Origin: Thalassotalea sp. G2M2-11 | Lineage (GTDB): Bacteria > Pseudomonadota > Gammaproteobacteria > Enterobacterales > Alteromonadaceae | DNA length: 64,000 nt | Assembly (NCBI RefSeq): GCF_017168195.1 | Contig: NZ_JADNYL010000002.1 | Coordinates: 434,001-498,000, forward strand | Reading direction: 5' to 3' | Shown here: piece after piece, positions 55,136-63,650 of the stretch | Position numbering within the stretch: the first letter of the stretch is position 1 | Layout: each line of letters starts with the position of its first letter | The notes under the pieces: model-generated | The model's database searches: none | The model's input: only the letters and a program-made list of their open reading frames with translations | Told to the model about the DNA's origin: nothing | Made by a program: the position numbers and the translations under genes

Positions 55136-56256
55136 TGCGCTTCTCCAAACTTGTTGTTACTAGTTTTGGTGGAAAATAACCCGTTAAGTTGTTTTCTGAA
55201 TTTTTCAGATTGCAATAATAACACCATCAAAATTACTAATGCCTTGATTAATAAATTAAATTTTGCAGGTAAACCACTGACGATAATGGTGGTTGCTAAT
55301 GTTTGAATGATCAGTGCACCAAGCACAGACAGCAGCAAAGAAAAACGACCACCAACTAATGAAGCTCCGCCAATAACGACGGCTAATATGGCATCTAACT
55401 CTAACCATAACCCTGCATTGTTGGCGTCTGCCCCTTGAATATTAGCAGCGCTGATCATGCCGGCTAAAGCGGCACAAACACCAGCAATAATATAAGCAAA
55501 CAACTTCACCGCTTTATCATTAATACCCAAATATCGACTAGCACTGGCGTTACAGCCCACTGACTCAATAAATAAACCAAGCGCCGTTTTACGCAATAGG
55601 AGCTGAGTAACCACCAACATACCGACAACAATCCAGATTGGCATTGGTAAACCTAGCCAATTGCCCACACCAATAAACGCGAAACTGTCACTTTGAAAAG
55701 TAACTATTTGGCCTTGGTTAATTAATTGAGCGATTCCACGTCCGGCAACCATTAACAGAAGTGTTGCGACAATCGGTTGAATACCAAGGTAACTGACTAA
55801 TGAACCATTAACTAAACCCGCAATAATCCCAACTAAAATACCAACAAATAGCACGGTAATTAATGCAACATCAGGTGTCAGTAATAAGTTAGCGCAAACA
55901 GCACCTGAAATAGCCATAACCGCGCCAACAGACAAATCTATACCGCCGGTAGCAATAACTACACTCATACCAATCGCTAATAATGCGACGGGGGCGCAAC
56001 GATTGAGCACATCAATTAATGATCCATAGACACGACCATCTTGGTAAGACAAACTAAAAAAGCTTGGATCTAGCACTAGATTAACTACCAATAATATAAT
56101 TAATGCACACACAGGCCATAAATAACGCCCCCAATTATTGCTCGCGCCCGCTTGATAACGTGCATTTTTAGCAGCATTGAGTTCTTGTTCTGATAACCGT
56201 GCGCTGACTGGTGAATCAGAAACAGCTGGTTTCTGATGATTACTTATAGATTTCAT
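55132..56256 (-). CDS. Sugar ABC transporter permease (YtfT-like)
   Basis: A 374-residue RbsC-like permease with a longer N-terminal cytoplasmic extension (about 45 residues, QELNAAKNARYQAGASNN) than its partner. GGIDLSVGAVMAISGAV and AVVIGGASLVGGRFSL are present. It starts directly after the ATPase gene and overlaps the YjfF-like gene by 4 bases, so the permeases are made as a coupled heterodimeric pair, as in the YtfT-YjfF system. Confidence 0.88.
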   Translation of the reverse strand: MKSISNHQKPAVSDSPVSARLSEQELNAAKNARYQAGASNNWGRYLWPVCALIILLVVNLVLDPSFFSLSYQDGRVYGSLIDVLNRCAPVALLAIGMSVVIATGGIDLSVGAVMAISGAVCANLLLTPDVALITVLFVGILVGIIAGLVNGSLVSYLGIQPIVATLLLMVAGRGIAQLINQGQIVTFQSDSFAFIGVGNWLGLPMPIWIVVGMLVVTQLLLRKTALGLFIESVGCNASASRYLGINDKAVKLFAYIIAGVCAALAGMISAANIQGADANNAGLWLELDAILAVVIGGASLVGGRFSLLLSVLGALIIQTLATTIIVSGLPAKFNLLIKALVILMVLLLQSEKFRKQLNGLFSTKTSNNKFGEAQ

Positions 56257-57759
56257 TTACCCCTCCGCAATAGCTTGCATAACATGCTGCGATGTTAACT
56301 CTGAACCACTTAGTTCAGTGACTTTGTGACGATCTCGCATAACCACTACTTTATTGGCCAAAGCCACTAACTCATCTAATTCAGAAGAGGTCACCAATAA
56401 TGACATCCCCTCTTCACATAAGGATCTAATTAACGTTAATATTTCAGCATGAGCACCGATATCAATACCCCGAGTTGGCTCATCTAATATTAATAACATT
56501 GGCTCAATTGCTAACCATCGTGCCAAAATAACTTTCTGCTGATTACCGCCACTTAATTGCTCAATGGGTTTATCTGCATCGGGAGTAGCGATTTGTAATT
56601 TGTCGATATAAAACTGTGCAAGCTCTTCTTGTTGAGCTTTAGAAATATATCGCCACCAACCTAGTCGAGCTTGCAACGCTAAGGCAATATTTTCGCGAAT
56701 AGATAATGGACCAATGATACCGTCGGTTTTTCTGTCCTCTGGGCATAACGCAATACCAGCATTAATTGCGTCAGCAGGTTGTGATATTGTTAATCTATTA
56801 TTTGTGAAGGTGATATCTCCTTGGGTTAGCTGATCTAAGCCAAAAATAGCTTTACACACCTCTGTTCTGCCTGAACCTAATAACCCTGCTAAACCGACAG
56901 CTTGCCCCTTGCCAACGGTTAAATTCATTGATTGGATAGAGCCTTTCGCTGATACATTGCTTAAACTAAGTATCGCTTCCTGACTATTTGTTGGACTTTC
57001 ACACTCTCGCTGATGCCCGGTTAAATGCTGTAATTCTTTACCTAACATTGCTTCGATTAATTTTGCTTGAGGTAATTCTGAAGTAAGAAATTGCCCCACT
57101 TGTTTACCATTACGCAATACCGTAATACGGTCACTTATTTGATAAACTTGATCAAGAAAATGAGTAATAAAAACAATAGCTACGCCTTCAGCTTTTAATT
57201 GATTGAGTACTGCAAATAATGTTTGCACTTCGTCAGCATCTAAACTAGCGGTTGGTTCATCAAGCACCAATACTTGCGCTGACATTGCCACGCCACGAGC
57301 AATAGCAATAAGCTGCTGCACTGCTACAGAAAATGAAGATAACTGCGCATTAACATCAATCGATAACTTAAAGCGAGAGAGTAATTGTTCCGATTGCACC
57401 AACATATTTTTATAGTCTATCAAGCCGTACTTTCGCGGTTCATGGCCTAAAAACAAATTTTGAGCAACCGTTAAATTAGGCAATAAATTAACTTCTTGAT
57501 AAACAGTACTAATACCCGCTAACTGTGCCTCAGCAGGGGTTTTAAAATCGTAAGATTGATTGTTAAATAAAACTTGGCCAATACCCTCGTCTTTACGTTG
57601 AGCGCCCGTCATCACTTTAACCAGTGTTGATTTTCCTGCTCCATTCTCGCCTAGTAAAGCATGTATTTCACCTTGATAGAGCGTTAGATCAACATCATCT
57701 AACGCCTTAACACCAGGGTAAGTTTTACTGATATTTTTTAGTTCTAAGACGACAGGCAT
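56257..57759 (-). CDS. Sugar ABC transporter ATPase with two nucleotide-binding domains (YtfR-like)
   Basis: A 500-residue duplicated ATPase of the RbsA/AraG/YtfR type. The first half has Walker A GENGAGKST (37-45) and Walker B LVLDEPTAS. The second half has a degenerate P-loop GLLGSGRTE and the intact LSGGNQQKVILARWL with LLILDEPTRGIDIGA. This asymmetry is normal for the family. It is adjacent to the permeases and 54 bases downstream of the binding protein gene. Confidence 0.92.
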   Translation of the reverse strand: MPVVLELKNISKTYPGVKALDDVDLTLYQGEIHALLGENGAGKSTLVKVMTGAQRKDEGIGQVLFNNQSYDFKTPAEAQLAGISTVYQEVNLLPNLTVAQNLFLGHEPRKYGLIDYKNMLVQSEQLLSRFKLSIDVNAQLSSFSVAVQQLIAIARGVAMSAQVLVLDEPTASLDADEVQTLFAVLNQLKAEGVAIVFITHFLDQVYQISDRITVLRNGKQVGQFLTSELPQAKLIEAMLGKELQHLTGHQRECESPTNSQEAILSLSNVSAKGSIQSMNLTVGKGQAVGLAGLLGSGRTEVCKAIFGLDQLTQGDITFTNNRLTISQPADAINAGIALCPEDRKTDGIIGPLSIRENIALALQARLGWWRYISKAQQEELAQFYIDKLQIATPDADKPIEQLSGGNQQKVILARWLAIEPMLLILDEPTRGIDIGAHAEILTLIRSLCEEGMSLLVTSSELDELVALANKVVVMRDRHKVTELSGSELTSQHVMQAIAEG

Positions 57760-57813
57760 TGCATATCTCCTCGATAAACGAATACTAATTTTTTAATCAT
57801 CGTTATAGTTACT

Positions 57814-58752
57814 TTAGTTCGTCCGTCTTTTTTCATATTCTTTTGCGGCAGTTTCTTGAGTGAATAAGTCACCTGTTGTACTGATCAACTTAGGTACATT
57901 TCGTTCACCTTTTAAATACGCTTCAATTGCGTCAAATGCGGGTGCACCTAAATGAGGACTCAGCTCTACCGTTGCATTTGCTTCACCGTCAGCCATCGCT
58001 TTAAAGTAATCAGGGACGCCATCAACTGACACCACTAAAATATCTTTTGCGGGTTTTAAGCCAGCTTCTTTGATCGCTTGAATAGCACCTAACGCCATTT
58101 CATCGTTATGCGCCCACACAGCACAAAGCGACTTACCGCCTTGTTCTGCTTTTAAGAAGCTCTCCATCACTTCTTTTCCTTTAGTGCGGGTAAATTCACC
58201 CGTTTGGCTACGGACAATTTTTACATCAGGATAATTAGCAATAACCTCATTAAACCCTTTAGCACGGTCAATAGCGGCTGTAGCACCAACCGTTCCTTGA
58301 AGCTCAGCAATCGCACATTTTTCATTCGTGGCTTTCACTAGCCAGCGGGCAATTTTACGACCTTCTTCTGAAAAATCAGATGCAATACGAGTTAGAAATA
58401 GCTTTTTATTTTTAACATTTACATTTCGATCAACAATAACCACGGGTATACGCGCGCGTTTTGCCTCTTTAAGCACAGGTTTCCAGCCGGTTTCAACCAC
58501 AGGAGCGATCACAATACCGTCGACCCCTTGAGCGATAAAGCTTCGAACTGCTTTAATTTGGTTTTCTTGTTTTTGCTGTGCGTCACTGAATTTTAAATTG
58601 ATGCCACGTTTAGCTGCTTCGGCTTTAACCGACTCACTAAAGCTTGTTCTCCAGCCACTTTCAGACCCTACTTGGGAAAATCCGATAGTCGTTGAGAAAG
58701 CATTAGGCGCTATTGACACCAATATAAGTATTATCATACTACGAATATTCAT
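57814..58752 (-). CDS. Periplasmic sugar-binding protein (YtfQ-like)
   Basis: A 312-residue type I periplasmic binding protein with signal peptide (cleavage near NAFST). GFSQVGSESGWRTSFSESVK, IVIAPVVETGWKPVLKEA and VIVDRNVNVKN follow the YtfQ pattern, where Trp and Arg residues contact a furanose sugar. It is first in the four-gene ABC set and 72 bases downstream of the aldose epimerase gene. Arabinofuranose or galactofuranose specificity is plausible from the family and context. Confidence 0.88.
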   Translation of the reverse strand: MNIRSMIILILVSIAPNAFSTTIGFSQVGSESGWRTSFSESVKAEAAKRGINLKFSDAQQKQENQIKAVRSFIAQGVDGIVIAPVVETGWKPVLKEAKRARIPVVIVDRNVNVKNKKLFLTRIASDFSEEGRKIARWLVKATNEKCAIAELQGTVGATAAIDRAKGFNEVIANYPDVKIVRSQTGEFTRTKGKEVMESFLKAEQGGKSLCAVWAHNDEMALGAIQAIKEAGLKPAKDILVVSVDGVPDYFKAMADGEANATVELSPHLGAPAFDAIEAYLKGERNVPKLISTTGDLFTQETAAKEYEKRRTN

Positions 58753-58824
58753 AACTTATGACCTCTGTTATTAGGGGAAATACGTCCCCCTGTTTATATT
58801 TATATTATTAAAGGAATAAAAGAC

Positions 58825-59889
58825 TTAAACGTGACAAAAACGGTATTGAGTAGTTTGTCTGTAAACATCGCCTGCTTTGACAATGACACTTGGAAAAAGC
58901 GAATGATTTACTGCATCGGGATAACCATGTGTTTCTAGGCATAAGCCCTTAAACTTGGTCAACGGTTTGCCATCGCTCCCCGTGTGACTACCATCGAGAA
59001 AATTACCACTGTAAAATTGAACCCCCAATTCAGTTGATAATATTTCCATAACACGACCTGATTTAGGATCCATTAATTTTGCCACTGGCATCAGTTCATC
59101 ACTATCACGATTAACAACAAAGTAGTGATCATAGCCATTGGCTAATTGTTGAATATCTTGACCCACCGCTTTACGTTGTCGAAAATCAAATGCCGTGTCT
59201 GTGACCGAGATTAATTCGCCTGTTGGTATTTGTTGCTCATTAAGCGCTAAAACATGATCGGCAGATAATTCAAGCGTCTGTGCTAACACATCTTCAGATG
59301 AGGTTCCCGCAATGTTCCAGTAGGCATGATTGGTTAAACAAATAGGGGTAGTTTGATCAGCGACTGCCTGATAACTCAGTGTTAGCTCATTGTCATTATT
59401 CAAGCGATAAGTTACCTCAATGTCCATATTTCCAGGGAATCCTTGATCACCATCGGGACTATGGTAACGGTAAACAACGACAACAGCATCTTGTTCCTGA
59501 TGTGTTTCAGATGACCAAAAACATTGGCTTAACCCACCAGGGCCGCCATGTAACTGGTTCACCCCTTCATTAGCAGTTAAATTAATTGTTTTACCATTTA
59601 ATTCAAAGCAAGCATTGCCAATTCGATTAGCGACTCGCCCAGCCGTTACGCCAAAATAGTATGGGTTATTCGCCCAATCAGCGACATTTTGATAATTTAA
59701 CACCAATTCAGTGGTAACTTGTTTATCGTTTTTTTCTGGCACGGTTACCGACCAAATACTTGCACCTAAATTAGATAAAGAGACGGATAAACCATGGCAA
59801 TTAGTCAAGGTTATAATTTCTAATGGTGCTGCCAGAGCACAATCAACCAGCTGCTTTTTAGAAAGTGTTAATCGGTGCGAAGTGGTCAT
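58825..59889 (-). CDS. galM: Aldose 1-epimerase (mutarotase)
   Basis: A 354-residue cytoplasmic mutarotase of the GalM family. GVTAGRVANRIGNACF, CLTNHAYWNIAG (catalytic His), VQFYSGNFLDG and the C-terminal CLETHGYPDAVNH (catalytic Glu) are visible. It interconverts alpha and beta anomers of free aldoses. Its place between the SDR dehydrogenase and the furanose-type ABC importer suggests it feeds L-arabinose anomers to the dehydrogenase or isomerase. The symbol reflects family; galactose is not implied. Confidence 0.85.
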   Translation of the reverse strand: MTTSHRLTLSKKQLVDCALAAPLEIITLTNCHGLSVSLSNLGASIWSVTVPEKNDKQVTTELVLNYQNVADWANNPYYFGVTAGRVANRIGNACFELNGKTINLTANEGVNQLHGGPGGLSQCFWSSETHQEQDAVVVVYRYHSPDGDQGFPGNMDIEVTYRLNNDNELTLSYQAVADQTTPICLTNHAYWNIAGTSSEDVLAQTLELSADHVLALNEQQIPTGELISVTDTAFDFRQRKAVGQDIQQLANGYDHYFVVNRDSDELMPVAKLMDPKSGRVMEILSTELGVQFYSGNFLDGSHTGSDGKPLTKFKGLCLETHGYPDAVNHSLFPSVIVKAGDVYRQTTQYRFCHV

Positions 59890-59931
59890 ATAGTTCTCAA
59901 TAATCTCTTTTTAGTTATGTTTTCACTTGTA

Positions 59932-60702
59932 TTAAATCCAACCACCATCAACAACAAAATCTTGCGCTGTGCACAATTTACTGTCATCTGACGCTAAAAA
60001 TAATGCCATAGCCGCGATATCTTCTGGCATGACATAATCTTTAATACATTGGTTTTCTTCAATTTTATTCACAGTATTTTCATTTACCCAGTGAGTGAGC
60101 TGGCGTTTAGTCATCACCCAACCTGGCGTAATCGTATTTATTCGAATTTTATCTTTACCTAATTCACTGGCAAAACCACGAGTTAAACCCACAACTCCTG
60201 CCTTTGCTGCCGTATAGCCTGGCATACCACCTTGATGATCATGCCAGCTCATTGAGCCCATATTGATAATGGATCCACCACCATTTTTGACCATCTGCTG
60301 TTGTACAGCTTGAATCGCAAAAAAATAATGGCGTAAATTAATATTAATGCAGCAGTCCCAATCTTTGACACTCACCTCTTTAAAATTGTGTCTGGTATCA
60401 TTTGCTGCGCTATTGATTAATACCGAAATATTGCCAACTTCTACTTCAACGGTGTTAATAATCTGTTTAAGTTTTTCTATATCAAGTAAATCACATTGAA
60501 AAAAGCGTACATCGGCATCTGGTTTTTTTGCAATTATCGAATCAATTAGCGTCAAAGATTCCGTTTCTAACAAATCAACAAAAACAACTTTTGCCCCTTG
60601 CATAACGAAGCACTCAACAAAACAACTACCTATTCCAGTGGCACCACCAGTAATAAAAACAATTTTTCCACACAAACTTGGATAACGATTACTCAAGTTC
60701 AT
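59932..60702 (-). CDS. SDR sugar dehydrogenase (candidate L-arabinose 1-dehydrogenase)
   Basis: A 256-residue classical short-chain dehydrogenase. TGGATGIG (about 18-25) binds the dinucleotide, NSAAND is the structural motif, GSMSWHD holds the catalytic Ser, and YTAAK the Tyr/Lys pair. An Asp in VFVDLLE after beta-2 favours NAD+. The opening NRYPSLCGKIVFITGG resembles pentose dehydrogenases such as Caulobacter XylB. It is 56 bases downstream of the dehydratase gene in the same operon, so oxidation of L-arabinose to the lactone is the simplest role, but it is not proven. Confidence 0.82.
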   Translation of the reverse strand: MNLSNRYPSLCGKIVFITGGATGIGSCFVECFVMQGAKVVFVDLLETESLTLIDSIIAKKPDADVRFFQCDLLDIEKLKQIINTVEVEVGNISVLINSAANDTRHNFKEVSVKDWDCCININLRHYFFAIQAVQQQMVKNGGGSIINMGSMSWHDHQGGMPGYTAAKAGVVGLTRGFASELGKDKIRINTITPGWVMTKRQLTHWVNENTVNKIEENQCIKDYVMPEDIAAMALFLASDDSKLCTAQDFVVDGGWI

Positions 60703-60758
60703 AATTTAACCTTTTACAATTAGCACTGCGTTTATTATAAAGAATAATCTGATAGTTG

Positions 60759-62492
60759 CTAATGTGAATGCGCTGGAACATCAGCACCACGGCATCCTAC
60801 TAAAAAATCAAAATCACAGCCTTCATCAGCCTGTAAAACACGTTCTCGATAAATTTCTAAATAGCCACCAGTTTTGACAATCACTTGATTGCTTTTTAAT
60901 TTTTCTAAACGTTGGTGTAACGCTTGTTCGCTAATTTCTAAATTTAGAACGCCTTTTTGGACATCAAGCTCAATATAATCACCGTCTTCTACTGCCGCTA
61001 AAGGACCAAACTCCATCGCTTCAGGTGCAACATGTAACACCACGGTACCGAATGCGGTACCGCTCATTCGAGCATCTGATATTCGCACCATATCCGTAAT
61101 ACCTTTTTTTAATAATTTTGGCGGTAAGCCCATATTGCCAACTTCGGCCATGCCTGGATAACCTTTTGGACCACAATTTTTTAACACCATGACGCTGTTT
61201 TCATCAATATCAAGTGCGGGATCATCAATCCGCTTTTTGTAGTGATCTAAGTTCTGGAAAACGACCGCTTTTCCACGATGTTTCATTAAATGTTTACTGG
61301 CTGCCGAGGGTTTTATGACCGCACCTCTTGGCGCTAAGTTGCCTTTAAGAATACGGATACCGCCACTGTGAATTAATGGCTTATCAAAAGGAAAAATTAC
61401 ATCATCATTGTATAAAGCAGCGTTTTTCACGTTTTGCCACAAGGTTTTACCATTAACCGTTAACGTATCCTTAATTAACACTTCTTGCTCGCCAAGCGTT
61501 CTTAATACCGCAGGTAATCCTCCCGCATAATAGAAATCTTCCATTAAATACTGACCCGATGGCTGTAAATTTACAATGGTCGGCACATCATGGCCATAAG
61601 ACCAATCATCCAGCGTTAAATCAACGCCAATGCGACCAGCAATGGCTTTCAAATGGATCACCGCATTTGTCGAACCACCAATCGCAGCATTCGTTTTTAT
61701 TGCGTTAATAAAAGCATCTTTGGTTAATATCTGCGAGAGATTCAATTGCTCTTTCACCATATCGACAATGCGCATACCTGACATATGAGCCAGCACATAT
61801 CGGCGAGAATCAACGGCAGGAATAGCAGCATTATGAGGCAAACTAACGCCTAAACTTTCCACCATACACGCCATGGTTGAAGCGGTTCCCATGGTATTAC
61901 ATGTGCCAGTTGAACGAGACATTCCAGCCTCTGCACTCATAAATTCATCAAGGTTTATCCTACCTGCCTGATAATCTTCACTCATTTTCCATACTAAGGT
62001 GCCCGAGCCGACATCTTTACCTTGATGTTTACCATTTAGCATGGGACCACCAGTAACAACAATAGTGGGTAAATTACAACTTGCTGCTCCCATTAATAGT
62101 GCTGGTGTTGTTTTGTCACAACCAACTAATAAAACCACACCATCAATAGGATTACCTCGGATAGATTCTTCAGTATCCATTGCTGCCAAATTTCGTGTTA
62201 GCATCGCCGTTGGCCGCAGATTTGATTCACCATTGGAAAATACAGGGAATTCAACTGGAATCCCACCAGCCTCACGAATACCATTTTTCACTTTATCTGC
62301 TAATTCTCGAAAATGCCCATTGCATGGGGTTAAATCTGACCAAGTATTACAGATACCAATGATGGGTCTATTATCAAAGTGATGATCAGGGATTCCTTGA
62401 TTTTTCATCCAGCTACGATACATAAAACTATTTTTGTCATTGTTGCCAAACCAACTTGCTGAACGTAATTTGACTTTTTTATTCTGTTTCAT
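60759..62492 (-). CDS. IlvD/Edd-family sugar-acid dehydratase (candidate L-arabonate dehydratase)
   Basis: A 577-residue iron-sulfur dehydratase. I use the ATG at 62492 (MKQNKKVKLRSASWFGNND); the frame can be extended to 62561, but that stretch carries two operator-like sites and no family homology. Cluster cysteines are visible in CNTWSDLTPCNGHF, LLVGCDKTTPALLMG and STGTCNTMGTAS. Length and the opening LRSASWFG match characterised L-arabonate dehydratases better than IlvD or Edd. The product would be 2-keto-3-deoxy-L-arabonate. It heads the operon dehydratase-SDR-galM-ABC transporter. Confidence 0.85.
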   Translation of the reverse strand: MKQNKKVKLRSASWFGNNDKNSFMYRSWMKNQGIPDHHFDNRPIIGICNTWSDLTPCNGHFRELADKVKNGIREAGGIPVEFPVFSNGESNLRPTAMLTRNLAAMDTEESIRGNPIDGVVLLVGCDKTTPALLMGAASCNLPTIVVTGGPMLNGKHQGKDVGSGTLVWKMSEDYQAGRINLDEFMSAEAGMSRSTGTCNTMGTASTMACMVESLGVSLPHNAAIPAVDSRRYVLAHMSGMRIVDMVKEQLNLSQILTKDAFINAIKTNAAIGGSTNAVIHLKAIAGRIGVDLTLDDWSYGHDVPTIVNLQPSGQYLMEDFYYAGGLPAVLRTLGEQEVLIKDTLTVNGKTLWQNVKNAALYNDDVIFPFDKPLIHSGGIRILKGNLAPRGAVIKPSAASKHLMKHRGKAVVFQNLDHYKKRIDDPALDIDENSVMVLKNCGPKGYPGMAEVGNMGLPPKLLKKGITDMVRISDARMSGTAFGTVVLHVAPEAMEFGPLAAVEDGDYIELDVQKGVLNLEISEQALHQRLEKLKSNQVIVKTGGYLEIYRERVLQADEGCDFDFLVGCRGADVPAHSH

Positions 62493-62514
62493 ATCATCAC
62501 CAACCCAACCTATT

Positions 62515-62562
62515 GATAATACAATAACACCAATTAAATATTTATTGCAATAATACAACACT
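62515..62562. promoter_or_regulatory. Operator-like sites upstream of the dehydratase operon
   Basis: GATAATACAATAACACC (62515-62531) is the reverse complement of the locus motif, and a weaker copy TTGCAATAATACAACACT lies at 62545-62562. They begin 23 bases upstream of the preferred start codon. Confidence 0.6.
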
Positions 62563-62630
62563 AAAATTTACTTTGATGTTAGATTTTTATGATTGGTATG
62601 CCCTATTTAAGAGATAAAAATTAAAGGCAT

Positions 62631-62659
62631 AAAAAAACCAGTGTTAATAACACTGGTTT
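62631..62659 (-). terminator. Terminator after the GntR regulator
   Basis: AAACCAGTGTT/AACACTGGTTT perfect 11-bp stem with a 3-base loop and T-run on the minus strand, 25 bases after the gene. It separates the regulator from the dehydratase operon. Confidence 0.93.
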
Positions 62660-62683
62660 GATATAAAACTTTGTTGAATATCG

Positions 62684-63397
62684 TTATCGTTTAATTGCTT
62701 CAGCAACAGATTTTTCAGACTCTTTGAGTAACACTAACATTTGTGCTTCAGCACCAATGTCATCTTGGTTTTCAATTGCTTTATAAATAGCCTTATGGCC
62801 AGGCAATGCATCAATGTACTCTTGCTCGGTTGAACTACTTAATCGAAATATGCCAGCAAGTGCTGTCTGGATGGTTTTACCAAGCGAAATAATAAATTCA
62901 TTATTTGTCGCATCTAAAATGGCCATGTGAAACTCTAAGTCACTCGAAAATACATCATCAGATCCAATAGAGGCATGTTCCATTTTGTCATAGGCTTGCG
63001 CAATTAGCGCCACTTGCTCTTCAGTACGATTCTGAGCAGCCAGTTTCGCCGCAGCTGGCTCAAAAATACTACGAACGGCAAATAATGAGGTATAAAACTC
63101 AATTGAAGGCTTGGTTTTGAAAATCCATTCTAATATTTCAGCATCAAACATATTCCATTGTTTTTTTTCAGTAATACGAGTGCCAAGCTTTGGTCTTGAT
63201 TCAATCAAACCTTTAGCAGTAAGTGTTTTAAAAGCCTCTCTTAATGCGGTACGAGATACACCTAGCTCCTCTCCTAAATTTGTTTCATTAGGAATATATT
63301 CTCCTGGCTGATAAACACCACTAACAATACGAGCTCCTAGCTCACCCGCAACCCATTTATGAATACTTAATGGTCGATTACCTTCCGAAATAGCCAT
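62684..63397 (-). CDS. FadR-type GntR transcriptional regulator
   Basis: A 237-residue regulator from the ATG at 63397 (GAGG just upstream); the frame extends to a TTG at 63439. The N-terminal winged helix reads YIPNETNLGEELGVSRTALR and LTAKGLIESRPKLGTRI. The C-terminal FCD helical domain (about 90-225) has the metal-binding Asp/His pattern (SSDLEFHMAILDATNN). FCD regulators bind small acids or sugar acids, so arabonate or a keto-deoxy acid is a fair guess as effector. It carries the shared motif in its own promoter, suggesting autoregulation, and is the only complete regulator in the locus. Confidence 0.88.
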   Translation of the reverse strand: MAISEGNRPLSIHKWVAGELGARIVSGVYQPGEYIPNETNLGEELGVSRTALREAFKTLTAKGLIESRPKLGTRITEKKQWNMFDAEILEWIFKTKPSIEFYTSLFAVRSIFEPAAAKLAAQNRTEEQVALIAQAYDKMEHASIGSDDVFSSDLEFHMAILDATNNEFIISLGKTIQTALAGIFRLSSSTEQEYIDALPGHKAIYKAIENQDDIGAEAQMLVLLKESEKSVAEAIKR

Positions 63398-63454
63398 ATT
63401 GCCCTCGTTAGTTATTCCTGTTACTGCTTGTGCAAGCAAATCAATTAAAAAACA

Positions 63455-63473
63455 ATTCTACTATAATAACACT
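63455..63473. promoter_or_regulatory. Operator-like site upstream of the GntR regulator
   Basis: ATTCTACTATAATAACACT, whose reverse complement AGTGTTATTATAGTAGAAT fits the locus motif, about 60 bases before the regulator start. Confidence 0.6.
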
Positions 63474-63603
63474 AATAATATTTGAGTCACTTATTTAAAT
63501 GTGGAGATTATAAAGAAAAAATAATTTTTACACATGCCCTTTATGGCTGGCGCAAAGATAATTTTATTAAAATTCCTGTTTTCAGGCTTTAAGTATAGCA
63601 AAT

Positions 63604-63626
63604 ATTAGTGTTATCATACTACAAAT
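63604..63626. promoter_or_regulatory. Operator-like site upstream of transaldolase
   Basis: The segment reads AGTGTTATCATACTACAAAT. Its first half matches the motif and its second half is the inverted arm ACTACAAAT, so it may be a compact two-arm site. It ends 25 bases before the ATG. Confidence 0.6.
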
Positions 63627-63650
63627 AAATTTTTATTTGAGATGATACTG

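Noticed and set aside
54173-58752. Naming the importer ytfQRT-yjfF outright
   Set aside because: Family resemblance is clear, but the context is arabinose metabolism, so galactofuranose specificity and those symbols are not asserted.
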